Assembly (NCBI GenBank): GCA_006226375.1
Contig: SBHC01000003.1
Location: 1-64,000, forward strand
Length of the DNA: 64,000 nucleotides
Reading direction: 5' to 3'
From: Deltaproteobacteria bacterium
GTDB taxonomy: Bacteria > Myxococcota_C > UBA6777
The notes beneath the pieces were generated by a model, which was given only the letters and a program-made list of their open reading frames with translations, was not told the DNA's origin and searched no databases. Below are positions 35,889 to 46,840 of this stretch, one piece after another; positions within the stretch are counted from its first letter, which is position 1; every line of letters begins with the position of its first letter. A program made the position numbers and the translations under genes.

Positions 35889-36932
35889 TCACTCCGAGTC
35901 TTTTCCTGTTGTTGTAGGGACAAGGCAACGATTGCAGCGACGTTGGCACTGGGGCCATTTCGTTTTGCGATCCTTGAGGCAATCCCGAAGAGCCGCTCCC
36001 GAGCAAAGATATTCTCGACCCATTTTGCGAAACCAGCACCGAAGCTGAACACTGTGCGATTTTTGTATGCACGCCGTGTATCGCTCGCCCACACGGACCA
36101 TGCACACAATCCGCTTGCGTCGTAGCTTCTGCATGCAGCGGTACATGGAGTCCTGGTGTTTGCGGATGCAACGGGTCTGTTGATTGTCAGCCTGGATCAC
36201 GCACTCTCCAAGCAATCGACGGGCGCTGCTTCGACAAGGCAAGGCCTTGTTTGGGGCTTGTTGGACGCACAAGAGTCGGTTCGCGAAGCAACGACGGCGG
36301 CAGGGCCAACGCATCGGCACACAACGTCGGATGCATGTCGCAAAGTTGCGTTTGCACCGACGTTCCACGCGCACCCGCTGACGTTCCTCGACCCTCTGAC
36401 ACGCTTGCAACCTCTTTTGGAGGACATCTTCACAGCGCGCGGCGCGAACCTTGTGCTTTTTGATGCAGCGCTTCCGCTTGGGGAAGAAAGCTTCCCTGCA
36501 AGGCTGCACATCGGCCTTTCGTTGGCAGACCTGTTGAGCATTGCCCGAGACAACGGCGCAACGACTGCGCCACTTTTTGGCCAGATCGGGACAAAAAACC
36601 GCCCCTTGGAGGGTGCCCTGACAGTCTCTACGTTGTCGCAAACGAAGACGGCTGCACCTGGTGACATAACGCTCACGGCAGGCCTCAACACAAGCTGGGT
36701 TACGCACCACCGTGTTGGGCTTGCAGTCTTTCCAGTTGGCTTTTCGACAGGAGAGCGCGCGACGGGTTGCCGTCAGAGGGGAAGGACAATCCGGAGAACC
36801 CTTCGCCCACACCGCACCTTCCGACCCAAAGAGCACAGCGAGAAGAAACACAGTCATGAAGGGGGTGAGTCCTATCACCCGACCTCGCGTTGCTTTGCCG
36901 TAGCGCAACGCAGAAAGAGAAGACACTTCCAT
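35889..36932 (-). CDS. exported Cys/Arg-rich protein of unknown function
   Basis: This 347-residue protein has a signal-like N-terminus (PFMTVFLLAVLFGSEGAVWA) followed by about 300 residues with roughly 32 cysteines and very many Arg, Lys and Gln. The cysteines fall at semi-regular 6-15 residue intervals in helical-looking segments such as CEDVLQKRLQACQR and CIRRCVPMRWPCRRRC. No family was recognised. An even cysteine number after export suggests a disulfide-braced, strongly basic fold, perhaps binding acidic polymers, lipopolysaccharide or DNA; that is inference. AGGA lies about 7 bases before the ATG at 36932, and a later ATG at 36857 is possible. It converges with the NAD kinase gene. The overlapping plus-strand frame (36156-36944) is judged a shadow. 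Confidence 0.68.
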   Translation of the reverse strand: MEVSSLSALRYGKATRGRVIGLTPFMTVFLLAVLFGSEGAVWAKGSPDCPSPLTATRRALSCRKANWKDCKPNTVVRNPACVEACRERYVTRCSRLRLRQRRDCQGTLQGAVFCPDLAKKWRSRCAVVSGNAQQVCQRKADVQPCREAFFPKRKRCIKKHKVRAARCEDVLQKRLQACQRVEERQRVRVERRCKRNFATCIRRCVPMRWPCRRRCFANRLLCVQQAPNKALPCRSSARRLLGECVIQADNQQTRCIRKHQDSMYRCMQKLRRKRIVCMVRVGERYTACIQKSHSVQLRCWFRKMGREYLCSGAALRDCLKDRKTKWPQCQRRCNRCLVPTTTGKDSE

Positions 36933-37023
36933 ACCGCATCCTAGCCAGCACTTCTATGCTACTGAACTTCACAAGGAAATCCGAGCAATCTAAAGTGTCA
37001 TAAATATTTGTTCCCAATACCAG

Positions 37024-37064
37024 ATGTGAGCATACCACATCCTTGGTTTGTGGCTCACATTTTT
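37024..37064 (+). terminator. hairpin with T-run upstream of ettA
   Basis: ATGTGAGC (37024-37031) pairs perfectly with GCTCACAT (37053-37060), and the loop can pair further (CCACA with TGTGG). TTTTT follows at 37060-37064 on the plus strand. It would stop plus-strand transcripts, for example read-through from the NAD kinase gene, before the ettA promoter candidate. Confidence 0.55.
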
Positions 37065-37068
37065 AGCC

Positions 37069-37097
37069 TTGCCAAGAGCACCATACCTCTTTATGCT
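37069..37097 (+). promoter_or_regulatory. candidate sigma-70 promoter of ettA
   Basis: TTGCCA (37069-37074) and TATGCT (37092-37097) are separated by exactly 17 bases and lie about 40 bases before the ettA start. The -35 box matches consensus at five of six positions, the -10 box at four of six. Confidence 0.5.
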
Positions 37098-37135
37098 GCG
37101 GCCTCCATTGGCTTGTAAGAAAAGGAACCATACCG

Positions 37136-38821
<1,686 letters not shown>

Positions 38822-38902
38822 CCCCTCCCAGGCTCCTGCTCTCCCGCCCCCCCTTCCACCTGTCTGGTTTTCCTTCTCTACAATCTTTCTTGGGTCCTGC
38901 GA

Positions 38903-38931
38903 TTGATGCAGGAGGTGAGGCGTCCTATACT
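38903..38931 (+). promoter_or_regulatory. candidate sigma-70 promoter of the FHA-like/kinase/PP2C operon
   Basis: TTGATG (38903-38908) and TATACT (38926-38931) are spaced by 17 bases; the -10 box differs from TATAAT at one position. Transcription would start near 38938, about 50 bases before the first gene. A 6-bp inverted repeat (TCCTGC/GCAGGA, 38895-38913) overlaps the -35 box and could be an operator. Confidence 0.6.
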
Positions 38932-38991
38932 TAGACGCAAGCCCCGCAACTGGCTTCGCCAAGACCTACCTCAGGAGAAGGACTCCAATTC

Positions 38992-41900
38992 ATGGTTACG
39001 ATTTATCCGGAGCAATGGCCGGGATGGACGGATCACGCACGCCAAGGCGGCGGTTTGTTCGATAGCCCCGAGACGTTCGCCGAGATCATTTACCAGTGCT
39101 GGGAACACTACCAACAAACCTCACAAGTGGCCCAACGTGTGTCACTCTCTCCACCTCCTGAGTTGCGCTTGCATGTCCAGATGGAGGCTTTGCAAACCCC
39201 AGAATGGCAGGCTCACTTCCAATACCTTCGTGAGTGGTTTCAACCGGTCCTCAACGGTGTCCCCTTGCCCTTGCAGATTACCATTGCTGACGACGAGCGC
39301 GCGGACCAGCTCTCCGAACCTCGACACTTCTTCTTTCAAGTTGTCAGCGAGGCTTCGTCCCAACTCCGTTGTTATATGTTTGCCGGACGACAGGCCGTGG
39401 GCGCCGTTGACCTGGGGACGATGGAAGCACGAGGTGACCAACGACGCCTGAAAGTTCGTCGCAACCTGATCGGCCGCACCAAAGGTTCGGACATTGCTGA
39501 CTGTTTTCAGAACAGCGCGGTCTGGTCTCAGCTCCCTTCTACCATGCAGGAAGACCTCAAATACATCGGATGGGACTTCGATCTCGTACCTCACGCCGGT
39601 AACTTTAAGGCGTCGATCCAGAACATCCCTTCTCTGGGTTTTCTGGAAGGAGGCGACCTCCTTCTCCAAGAAGACCAAACCTTTTGGGTGGGAGAAACCC
39701 TCGACTTCTACCAGGGCCTGCTCGACGGTCGGCCTGTGGACGATCTGCGCTGCCGCCTCCTGCTTCTGACAGGAGAAGAAAAGCCGGTCTCTCCAACCCT
39801 TCGTACGGTCGATCTGATTGTTCACCATGACGCACAAGGTCAATCCCCTCCGCTTGTCGAAGTTCGCGCCCACGTCGATGGAATGACGTCGTACGATGGT
39901 GACGTCACATTGCAGCTCGAACCGGGAAGTCATCAAGTTCAACTGCGAGCCCATACCGTTGGAGAAGACAGCAGCCTGTTTGTTGGCAAGCTGACCCAAT
40001 GGAATCCGGCTTGGGACCGTCAAGATGTCCGCTGTCTGCCTCATGGAGCCAACCGGTTTGGTCTGGCCTTCCCACCCAACGTCCTCGTCCAGGCCCGAGT
40101 AAAAAAGGCTGTCGTGCTCCAATACGAAGGACCGACTGCTCTCCCGAACCGTCAGCTTCAGCGAGAGTGGGAGTTGAGCTTTGCGATGAAGGATGTGGTG
40201 GAGTCGCCTGATTTTGCGCTCAACGATCTGACCCTGGTGATGCAAGGTTCCGACAACTCCCAGCTTAAGATCCCCCTCGCTAACATTGTTGAGAACCGGC
40301 TCTTGTTCCGGTACCTTCCGCGCTTTGCAAGCCAACAGGTCCCGCTCGACGAGTGGCAACAACACGACAAACTTGCGTTATGGGTCGAGCACCAGCCCAC
40401 CACAGGAGAAGACGGTCCCATCCTTTCTCAACAAGGCAACAACACAGACGCTCCCTTGCAAACGCTTCGTCTGCTGGATCTCGACGAGTCGAGTCGCTTG
40501 CTACCAGCCGAGGCCAAAGTAGGCCTACCTTCCCGTGCAGAGCTTGTCACGGAAGGCTCACGTCTGCAGGTGATTGGACCTCTGTCGATGCCAACGCAGG
40601 CAGACCAGGCCCTTGAAACGTGGGACCTTGTGCTGTGGACACCGCCTCAACCTCGCCAGCTGGAGTTGCTTCATCAGGGCATGGGATGGATGCAGGTTCT
40701 TGCGCCGTCTTCGTCGCCGGGCAGCATGACGCACCGTGACGCTCGCTCCCTGTGGTTGAGCTGCGGCCACAACGACCATTGGATCGAGCAACCTCGTGAG
40801 CGCAATCCTCAAGGAGGACCTTGTTTTGCGTTTGGGTTGGGCTTTGGTTCACAGAATGAGATGGCCCAAATTCGCCCAACCTCCGATGGGTTTCGCTTGT
40901 ACCGACACCGCCACAACACGTCAGTGGTGTGCAACGGCGACCAACTGAATCCTGAACCGTACCACCAAGCCCAAGGCTTCTTGCTCTCCGAAGATCCTTC
41001 GGTGGGCTGGATCCTTGTGGACCGGGCGCTGCTTCGCTATCGAGTGGACCAAGTTCAGGGCGTGAAGCGGCTGTCTCTGCGACTCCTAGGATATCTGTTG
41101 AAGCGACCGGAGTCATCCACTCCGACCTTACAGGTGTTGCTGGGTCCCACTCACACGCTCCAGCCCCCTCCTCACTCCAACCCGGCGATCACACAGCTGC
41201 GGCTCTCGGACGAAGGCAAACCCACGGTGCTGACCCTGTCGCTTCCCCAGCGACCGGTGCATCACACCTACCCACCGTTGGTGATTCAGGAGCGACGGAG
41301 CGACGCGCTCTCGTCACCGCTTCGCTTCGGCCAGACGTATCCCCGGCATGCGCTCTCTCTCGCGTTTTGGCAGGTTCACGACCCAGACACGCGACAGGCC
41401 GCGCAACATCCGGCTCTTCCGGAGCTTCCTTTGTTTCTGGATGTGTCGTCGATGTTTGGCCGCTACCGGTACGCGCTGGTCCAAAGTCGCGGTCGCCTGG
41501 GGTATTGGTACGAAGGCTCTCAGTTCATCGAGAGCCACAGCGAGTCGGAGCCGATGCTCGCCCCAGACTACACACGCATGACCCTCGACAACCAGGAGAT
41601 CGCTCCACACACCTTGCTTTTGGGCAGCGACATCACCCAAGCAGACCTGCTGTTGCCCCCTTCATTGCAGTGGAACGACACCCTGCCCTTTGGCCTTCGC
41701 CTGGACGGCAAGACCTTGGAGATTGTTCCGTTGCAAGCGGAGTGTTCCCTTTGGGAATGGCAAACCCAACACGATGGGGTTTTGCATCACAAAGAGACGC
41801 TCGCGTTGGATGGTCCTCTCCGGACATCATTGCCCGAGAGAGACCGCGTGTTCTTCCGCTGTGGGCATTATTTGTTTGAAGTCAGCACACATCCTCATGA

Positions 41901-44172
41901 CCTGCAGGGCATTCCCCAAGCTGAGATGGTCTTGTCGATCCGGGGTGTGTTCCACAGCGCGTTGCAACCTATCACCGTTGGCGGCACGCCAGAGACCGCG
42001 AGTTTGTCTCTCGCAGATCCGATTCCGTCACATCCCATCGCCGAACCCTTGATGCAGATCTATGCCCCCTCGCTTAGCCTGTGTTACCGAGGAGAAGGCA
42101 TCGTAGGACTCCGCCAGGCCGGACCTCACGACACATTGCGTTGGCAGTTGGAGCAAGATCTGGCGTCTTCGTCACACTCGTTCTCCAACGCCACCCCGAT
42201 GCAACTGTTGGAGCAGATCCTCCCCGAAGACAGCCCGACTCCCACGTTGCCCACGCCAGCGTTGCTTCATGAGAAGTCCACATCACCCTGGCCCGAGGGT
42301 TTCCTTCGCTCGTCGTCGTACCTCCAAGTCGAAGACACGAAGTTACAGTATCACCTTCGACAAAGTCCTGATCTGTATCCTTCGCCGGGCCGTGTGCCAG
42401 CTTGGCTCACCCTGGAACCCAGCCCCACCTTCTTTTTCCCGTTTGCATCGGGGGATGAAGGCTTTAAACATCCCGCAAAGCAAGGCAAGAACGCTCCTTC
42501 TCTTTCAACCATACATATCGGTCGATTTGATCCAGAGTCCGCGTATACCTTGCCCGAAGGGCACAACAACGAAGAAGCGTTGCTCAGCCCCTTGGTGGAA
42601 GAAAGCGGCTACAACAGCGCAAAGATCAACCTGTTTGGCTACGCACCACGAAACGCCTTTCAGCTGGTGCGAAAAGACAACCAGGTCTACCTCGACATCC
42701 CCGCGCCCAGTGGAAGCAGCCCCTACCACATTGTGTTGAAGGACCAGCCGATCCACAGCGCCACACGGTATCCGATCACGGAGCCGACCTACCTGCACAT
42801 CAACCACTTGCTGGTGTGCAGCGTGTTCCCTCACGATGACGGCGTTCGCTTCGTACTCTTGGGGTATCTGTTGGGGCATCAACGAGACCCGGCGCGACCT
42901 GTCGTGTTGGGGCACACCAACCAGGCTGGCTGGCTCTACCTTCACAGCATCAAACACCACGCCAAGATCGCGCTGCAGCGGGCACAATGCCCCGCAAACT
43001 TTGTCCCATCCCTTTCCGACCATGACTGCGAAAACGACGAGCCAGAGCGCACCTTGGGACCCATGGAGTTGCCCAACGGCGTGACCCTTGGCCTGGTAGA
43101 TTTGCAACACGAGAAGAGCCAACATCCGGCGTTTCAGCGTCCCCCCCACTGCGATCGACTGGTTTGGTTTGACGCGCCTTCCTCGGAAGGCAGCTATATG
43201 TTTCCCAGTCATGCCCTGACACCACCATCGCAGCCAGGAACACCGGCTCCTCCAACGGTACAACCTGTAGAAGAAAGCTCCTTCTTCTTTGACGATCCTT
43301 CCGACTCTCAAGGAAGCTCCTTTTTCTTCGACGATCCTGTGGACGACATCGTACCTTTGGGAGGAAAGTTGGATCCACCCAACGGTAGCTTTGCCTCGGA
43401 TACGATGGCCCATGGCGTGTTGGGAGCCAACGAGACAGCCGCCCAAGAGTTGAAGCTGGGTTGGTTCTTGCAGCCCGTGAATCCTGCGACTCACTTTGGC
43501 TATGTTTGTTCCACCGGTGGTCCGTATGTGACGTTGCAGCTCACGCCGCACCGTCTTCGAATGGTGCCCGCACCTGCGTCTTCGGCTGATGTCTACAACA
43601 CAGCACCCATCGGGCTTTGGCGCATGGGCCGGTGGCAACCCATCACCACACCTTGCGACCTCCCAGAGACGTCTTTGGTTCAGTGTGGGCGAGCCGTGTT
43701 TTCGGTGTCGTACCAACGCGAAGAGGCCCGCGTTTGGCTCCAACGTCGCTGGCTGTGGCTTCCTTCACACCAAGCGGTTGAATTGCAAGGCGCGCCCGAA
43801 AGCTGGAGCGCCCTAATGGAAGACAGCGAAAGAATACCCACGTCCACCGAACCTCATGCGTTGCCTTCACCCCATGACACCGACGCGTTCGCCGCTCCAT
43901 CCACACGCCAGGACGCCAGCGAAGCCGAAGCCACAGCAACCCAGGAGGAGCTGCCCGAAGCGTCGGACAATGAGCCCAAGACCGGCGAAACGTACGCGGA
44001 GCAAACCGTCCAACTGACAGACCTCCCCACAGAGTGGCACGGTTGGATCATGCCACCGGAGCGTGGGCATCGTGTGGAAGTCAAACGCCGCCTCCAGGTC
44101 TTGCAAGACGGCGACAACCTCCGTATTGTTCCAGCAGAGGCGGAGAATTCAGCCTCTCTCGACGAAGCTTAA
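38992..44172 (+). CDS. giant protein with multiple FHA-like modules, function unknown
   Basis: This 1726-residue protein has no signal peptide or membrane helix and no domain I can name with certainty. It contains several stretches that look like divergent FHA domains: one near 610-690 (CFAFGLGFGSQNEMAQI, LYRHRHNTSVVCNGDQL), one near 870-980 (HTLLLGSDITQADLLLPPS, FGLRLDGKTLEIVPL), one near 1170-1290 (STIHIGRFDPESAYTL, YNSAKINLFGYAPRNAFQLV) and one near 1480-1600. The N-terminal ~450 residues are beta-rich and different. An acidic linker carries two copies of SSFFFDDP (coding bases 43275-43298 and 43315-43338), a possible docking motif. AGGAGAAGGA precedes the ATG. It heads a three-gene operon with a kinase-like and a PP2C gene, so phosphothreonine reading is a natural hypothesis. 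Confidence 0.75.
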   Translation: MVTIYPEQWPGWTDHARQGGGLFDSPETFAEIIYQCWEHYQQTSQVAQRVSLSPPPELRLHVQMEALQTPEWQAHFQYLREWFQPVLNGVPLPLQITIADDERADQLSEPRHFFFQVVSEASSQLRCYMFAGRQAVGAVDLGTMEARGDQRRLKVRRNLIGRTKGSDIADCFQNSAVWSQLPSTMQEDLKYIGWDFDLVPHAGNFKASIQNIPSLGFLEGGDLLLQEDQTFWVGETLDFYQGLLDGRPVDDLRCRLLLLTGEEKPVSPTLRTVDLIVHHDAQGQSPPLVEVRAHVDGMTSYDGDVTLQLEPGSHQVQLRAHTVGEDSSLFVGKLTQWNPAWDRQDVRCLPHGANRFGLAFPPNVLVQARVKKAVVLQYEGPTALPNRQLQREWELSFAMKDVVESPDFALNDLTLVMQGSDNSQLKIPLANIVENRLLFRYLPRFASQQVPLDEWQQHDKLALWVEHQPTTGEDGPILSQQGNNTDAPLQTLRLLDLDESSRLLPAEAKVGLPSRAELVTEGSRLQVIGPLSMPTQADQALETWDLVLWTPPQPRQLELLHQGMGWMQVLAPSSSPGSMTHRDARSLWLSCGHNDHWIEQPRERNPQGGPCFAFGLGFGSQNEMAQIRPTSDGFRLYRHRHNTSVVCNGDQLNPEPYHQAQGFLLSEDPSVGWILVDRALLRYRVDQVQGVKRLSLRLLGYLLKRPESSTPTLQVLLGPTHTLQPPPHSNPAITQLRLSDEGKPTVLTLSLPQRPVHHTYPPLVIQERRSDALSSPLRFGQTYPRHALSLAFWQVHDPDTRQAAQHPALPELPLFLDVSSMFGRYRYALVQSRGRLGYWYEGSQFIESHSESEPMLAPDYTRMTLDNQEIAPHTLLLGSDITQADLLLPPSLQWNDTLPFGLRLDGKTLEIVPLQAECSLWEWQTQHDGVLHHKETLALDGPLRTSLPERDRVFFRCGHYLFEVSTHPHDLQGIPQAEMVLSIRGVFHSALQPITVGGTPETASLSLADPIPSHPIAEPLMQIYAPSLSLCYRGEGIVGLRQAGPHDTLRWQLEQDLASSSHSFSNATPMQLLEQILPEDSPTPTLPTPALLHEKSTSPWPEGFLRSSSYLQVEDTKLQYHLRQSPDLYPSPGRVPAWLTLEPSPTFFFPFASGDEGFKHPAKQGKNAPSLSTIHIGRFDPESAYTLPEGHNNEEALLSPLVEESGYNSAKINLFGYAPRNAFQLVRKDNQVYLDIPAPSGSSPYHIVLKDQPIHSATRYPITEPTYLHINHLLVCSVFPHDDGVRFVLLGYLLGHQRDPARPVVLGHTNQAGWLYLHSIKHHAKIALQRAQCPANFVPSLSDHDCENDEPERTLGPMELPNGVTLGLVDLQHEKSQHPAFQRPPHCDRLVWFDAPSSEGSYMFPSHALTPPSQPGTPAPPTVQPVEESSFFFDDPSDSQGSSFFFDDPVDDIVPLGGKLDPPNGSFASDTMAHGVLGANETAAQELKLGWFLQPVNPATHFGYVCSTGGPYVTLQLTPHRLRMVPAPASSADVYNTAPIGLWRMGRWQPITTPCDLPETSLVQCGRAVFSVSYQREEARVWLQRRWLWLPSHQAVELQGAPESWSALMEDSERIPTSTEPHALPSPHDTDAFAAPSTRQDASEAEATATQEELPEASDNEPKTGETYAEQTVQLTDLPTEWHGWIMPPERGHRVEVKRRLQVLQDGDNLRIVPAEAENSASLDEA

Positions 44173-44206
44173 CCCACATCCTTTGTAGTCAAAAAGGAAG
44201 CGTTTT

Positions 44207-46840
44207 ATGTCCAACCGGTTGCCGGAGTTTGCGTTCCACAGCGTTGAACTGCACAGGGACCCTCTGGCGTACCATCACGAATTGTACGCTGCGGTCCAGC
44301 GCTCACCACATGGCAACCGCAAGCTGGGTACGAGGATCTGGTGGGCAGCCAACCGTCAGAACGAGACACGCTGCATCAAGGAGTTCTTTCGCGCCAACAC
44401 AGACGAGTACCAACGCGAGATTCCTGACCCGGTGTGGCGCAGCACGCCTCCCCCTTTGAATCCAATGGGAAGTGAGCGTGGCTTGCCCAGCCAGCGCGCT
44501 CAACTGTACGATGAGAGAGCCAATGTGCCTCTCGATACTGGCGCGCTTCGAGCCATCGGCCGCGACGTCTCGTTCCAAGAGCACTTCAACGCTTACTCGT
44601 TTGAGTTGGAAGCTCTCCTTCTTCAGTGCGCTCGTCATTACGGGCATCATCAAATTGTTCAATCGTACCGTTGGGGTCCGATGCTCCTGGACGAAGCCCA
44701 AGGACCTCGTTTTGCCATTGAGATGGAGCGACTCAGCCCGCTTCCGCCCCCTGGCGTGGGAGACTATCTCTCTATCGTCCACAGGCTCCTGGAGATGATG
44801 TCGGCTGTCACACAGCTTCATGCCATGACCATCCCCGTTCGGTGTTATCCACCGGAGCTTGTCCGTGACTTGCAGCAGGCTCGCCAAACTCCCATCACGC
44901 GGTCGTTCCACTTCGACCTCTCACCTGACCAGTTCCTGCTGCGCGACGGCGACTCCATGATGCCGCCCGAAGTGGTGCTCATCGACTTTAACTCGTCCCG
45001 TATGGCTCACGCCGAGTACACAAACTTTTTCTGGTACGCGATCCCAGGCAAAGACTACTACCAACCAGCAGAACGTCGGAATCTACAGGACTTTCGGCAC
45101 CAAAACCGCACGTTCCAATCGAGCCCTGTCTACGATTTGTACGCGCTCCTTGCGATGGGTTTGTTTTACCTGATGCGGCAGCGAGAAGACCAAACGCGAC
45201 CGGCTCAAATCGAGGCCTGGTCTCCCACCGCAAAGTACCAACAGTGGCTGACCTCGCCTCACTTTGTCTCGACGTTGCAAAACAACATCGCTCGCAACCG
45301 GGGCATTGATCCTTCGCCCCTTCTGGAGCTGTTTGCGGCTGCGTTGCCTCATCCTCCCCATGAGCGTCGCAGCGCCTTGCTCTCAGTGTCTCAACTGAAC
45401 TGGTTGGGGCTGCACGACTGGATGTTGGTCCCCAAAGCGATGAACGCCATCGCCCGCAACAGCATGGGTCGTCAATTCCAGGTGGCCTGGAACACCCCAA
45501 CGTTGGACCTCGACGAAAGCACCGAAGCCATCCCATTGCATACCTTGCTCACACCCCACCGTTGCCAGTGGCAGCCTGGAGCTTCGGAACAAGGTCGCAT
45601 CGACCACCCCTCGTTGAGCCTGGAGCACATCACCTTTATCCAAGGGGGAGACCCTTATCCTGTCGTTCGCAACGGTATGGTCGACCCCACTCAGGCAGGC
45701 CAATACGAGATCTTTGCGGTGTGGCGAGGATGCGTAGACTTTGGCAACCCGCTTTATGTAAACGTTCGCCCCTCCACAGCCGCCGTAGTTCACAGCGTTC
45801 CTTCCCACAAGGAAGGAGGCACCGAACATCATGTCGCATCCATACCATCGGTTCCTCCGGAGGAAGTAGCCCCTTCGTATGCACCGTCAACGCCCATACC
45901 CGATGACCGAACCATCGTCGAGCAACCCATCCCTGTGTTCTCTGTTGACGCTTCACAAGCTAACGAACCCTACGACGACTTAGAGCCGTTGGACAGAGAG
46001 GAGTACCATACGCTCCGTCCCTATGCTCCAATCGATGACTTGCAACATGATATCGAGGAAGAAACGGCCAACGCCTTTTGGTCGATGCAGCCTTCTCCTT
46101 TGCTCTCTCCCTCCTTGCACAACCCCCAGGTACAAGACTCCTTCACAGCAGATTTTGACCGTGAAAGCCAGGAGGTTCCGTACGAGCCTTCTCTCGCACC
46201 GCAGACGCCTTCACCCAGCTGGGAACCTCCGTCCTTGCGCGGAGAACCGTACGACACAGCCCAAGACGACCCCACACAAGGAACCTCCGACGGCTTGCCT
46301 TCTGGAGCCCTTGTTGCAGAACAGATCGAGATGGCGGCCGTTTTTGCCCCAGAAGAACCTGTGGTGGATCCCCAGTGGATGCGACAGATCGCAAAGAGCG
46401 AAAAGTCCCATCACCTCGACGCCATCCAGCAGAAGCTTATCCTTCACTACCGGGGAGAGATTCCTCTGGATTACGTCGTTCAACTTCACGCACGACGTTG
46501 CCAAATGGCAGTAGAGCGCAGCGACTACTCTCTTCAAAACAACACCATCCCTGCCATGGTTCAACTGCTTCGGAACAGCAACATCACCAAGCTACATACA
46601 GGCATCTTGCTCAACAACCTGACTGTGTATTGCTACATGCAAGCCTGGCAAAGCCAGCGCTTGCCCCACTGGGAGTCGAGCGTGGGCCTGGATCCTCTGT
46701 CTCACCTGAAACACTGGCTGCAACTGTCCGAGCCGCCAAGCGCGAGCGCCAACCCCACACCCATGATGCGCCTCCGCAAACGCAGTCGAGAGACTGTGGC
46801 TTGTGCGCTACACATCAAACAAAGATTGTTGCCCTCATGA
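44207..46840 (+). CDS. protein-kinase-like protein with long C-terminal extension
   Basis: This 877-residue protein has a divergent Ser/Thr-kinase fold in its first ~400 residues. Candidate key residues are Lys58 (TRCIKEFFR, beta-3), Glu in the FELEALLLQ helix (about 132-140), the catalytic loop HFDLSPDQ (235-242, Asp kept, Asn replaced by Gln), the metal Asp in LIDFN (259-262), PAE (287-289) and YDLYALLAMG (309-318). Most catalytic acids are kept, so it may be active. A ~200-residue acidic, Pro-rich linker and a C-terminal helical domain (about 735-877) follow. AAGGAAG lies before the ATG; 34 bases separate it from the FHA-like gene, and its stop overlaps the phosphatase start (ATGA). It is probably the kinase partner of the phosphatase. 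Confidence 0.84.
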   Translation: MSNRLPEFAFHSVELHRDPLAYHHELYAAVQRSPHGNRKLGTRIWWAANRQNETRCIKEFFRANTDEYQREIPDPVWRSTPPPLNPMGSERGLPSQRAQLYDERANVPLDTGALRAIGRDVSFQEHFNAYSFELEALLLQCARHYGHHQIVQSYRWGPMLLDEAQGPRFAIEMERLSPLPPPGVGDYLSIVHRLLEMMSAVTQLHAMTIPVRCYPPELVRDLQQARQTPITRSFHFDLSPDQFLLRDGDSMMPPEVVLIDFNSSRMAHAEYTNFFWYAIPGKDYYQPAERRNLQDFRHQNRTFQSSPVYDLYALLAMGLFYLMRQREDQTRPAQIEAWSPTAKYQQWLTSPHFVSTLQNNIARNRGIDPSPLLELFAAALPHPPHERRSALLSVSQLNWLGLHDWMLVPKAMNAIARNSMGRQFQVAWNTPTLDLDESTEAIPLHTLLTPHRCQWQPGASEQGRIDHPSLSLEHITFIQGGDPYPVVRNGMVDPTQAGQYEIFAVWRGCVDFGNPLYVNVRPSTAAVVHSVPSHKEGGTEHHVASIPSVPPEEVAPSYAPSTPIPDDRTIVEQPIPVFSVDASQANEPYDDLEPLDREEYHTLRPYAPIDDLQHDIEEETANAFWSMQPSPLLSPSLHNPQVQDSFTADFDRESQEVPYEPSLAPQTPSPSWEPPSLRGEPYDTAQDDPTQGTSDGLPSGALVAEQIEMAAVFAPEEPVVDPQWMRQIAKSEKSHHLDAIQQKLILHYRGEIPLDYVVQLHARRCQMAVERSDYSLQNNTIPAMVQLLRNSNITKLHTGILLNNLTVYCYMQAWQSQRLPHWESSVGLDPLSHLKHWLQLSEPPSASANPTPMMRLRKRSRETVACALHIKQRLLPS

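Noticed and set aside
36156-36944. Plus-strand open frame of 262 codons opposite the Cys/Arg-rich gene
   Set aside because: No signal, domain or good ribosome site; its composition looks like the complement of an Arg/Cys-rich gene.
39142-40365. Minus-strand open frame of 407 codons
   Set aside because: Same situation, a shadow of the giant plus-strand gene.
42505-43743. Minus-strand open frame of 412 codons
   Set aside because: It lies wholly inside the FHA-like giant gene and shows no family likeness or start signal.
46375-46836. Possible long N-terminal extension of the PP2C protein
   Set aside because: It lies inside the kinase-like gene in another frame; the ATGA overlap at 46837 gives a normal PP2C start.
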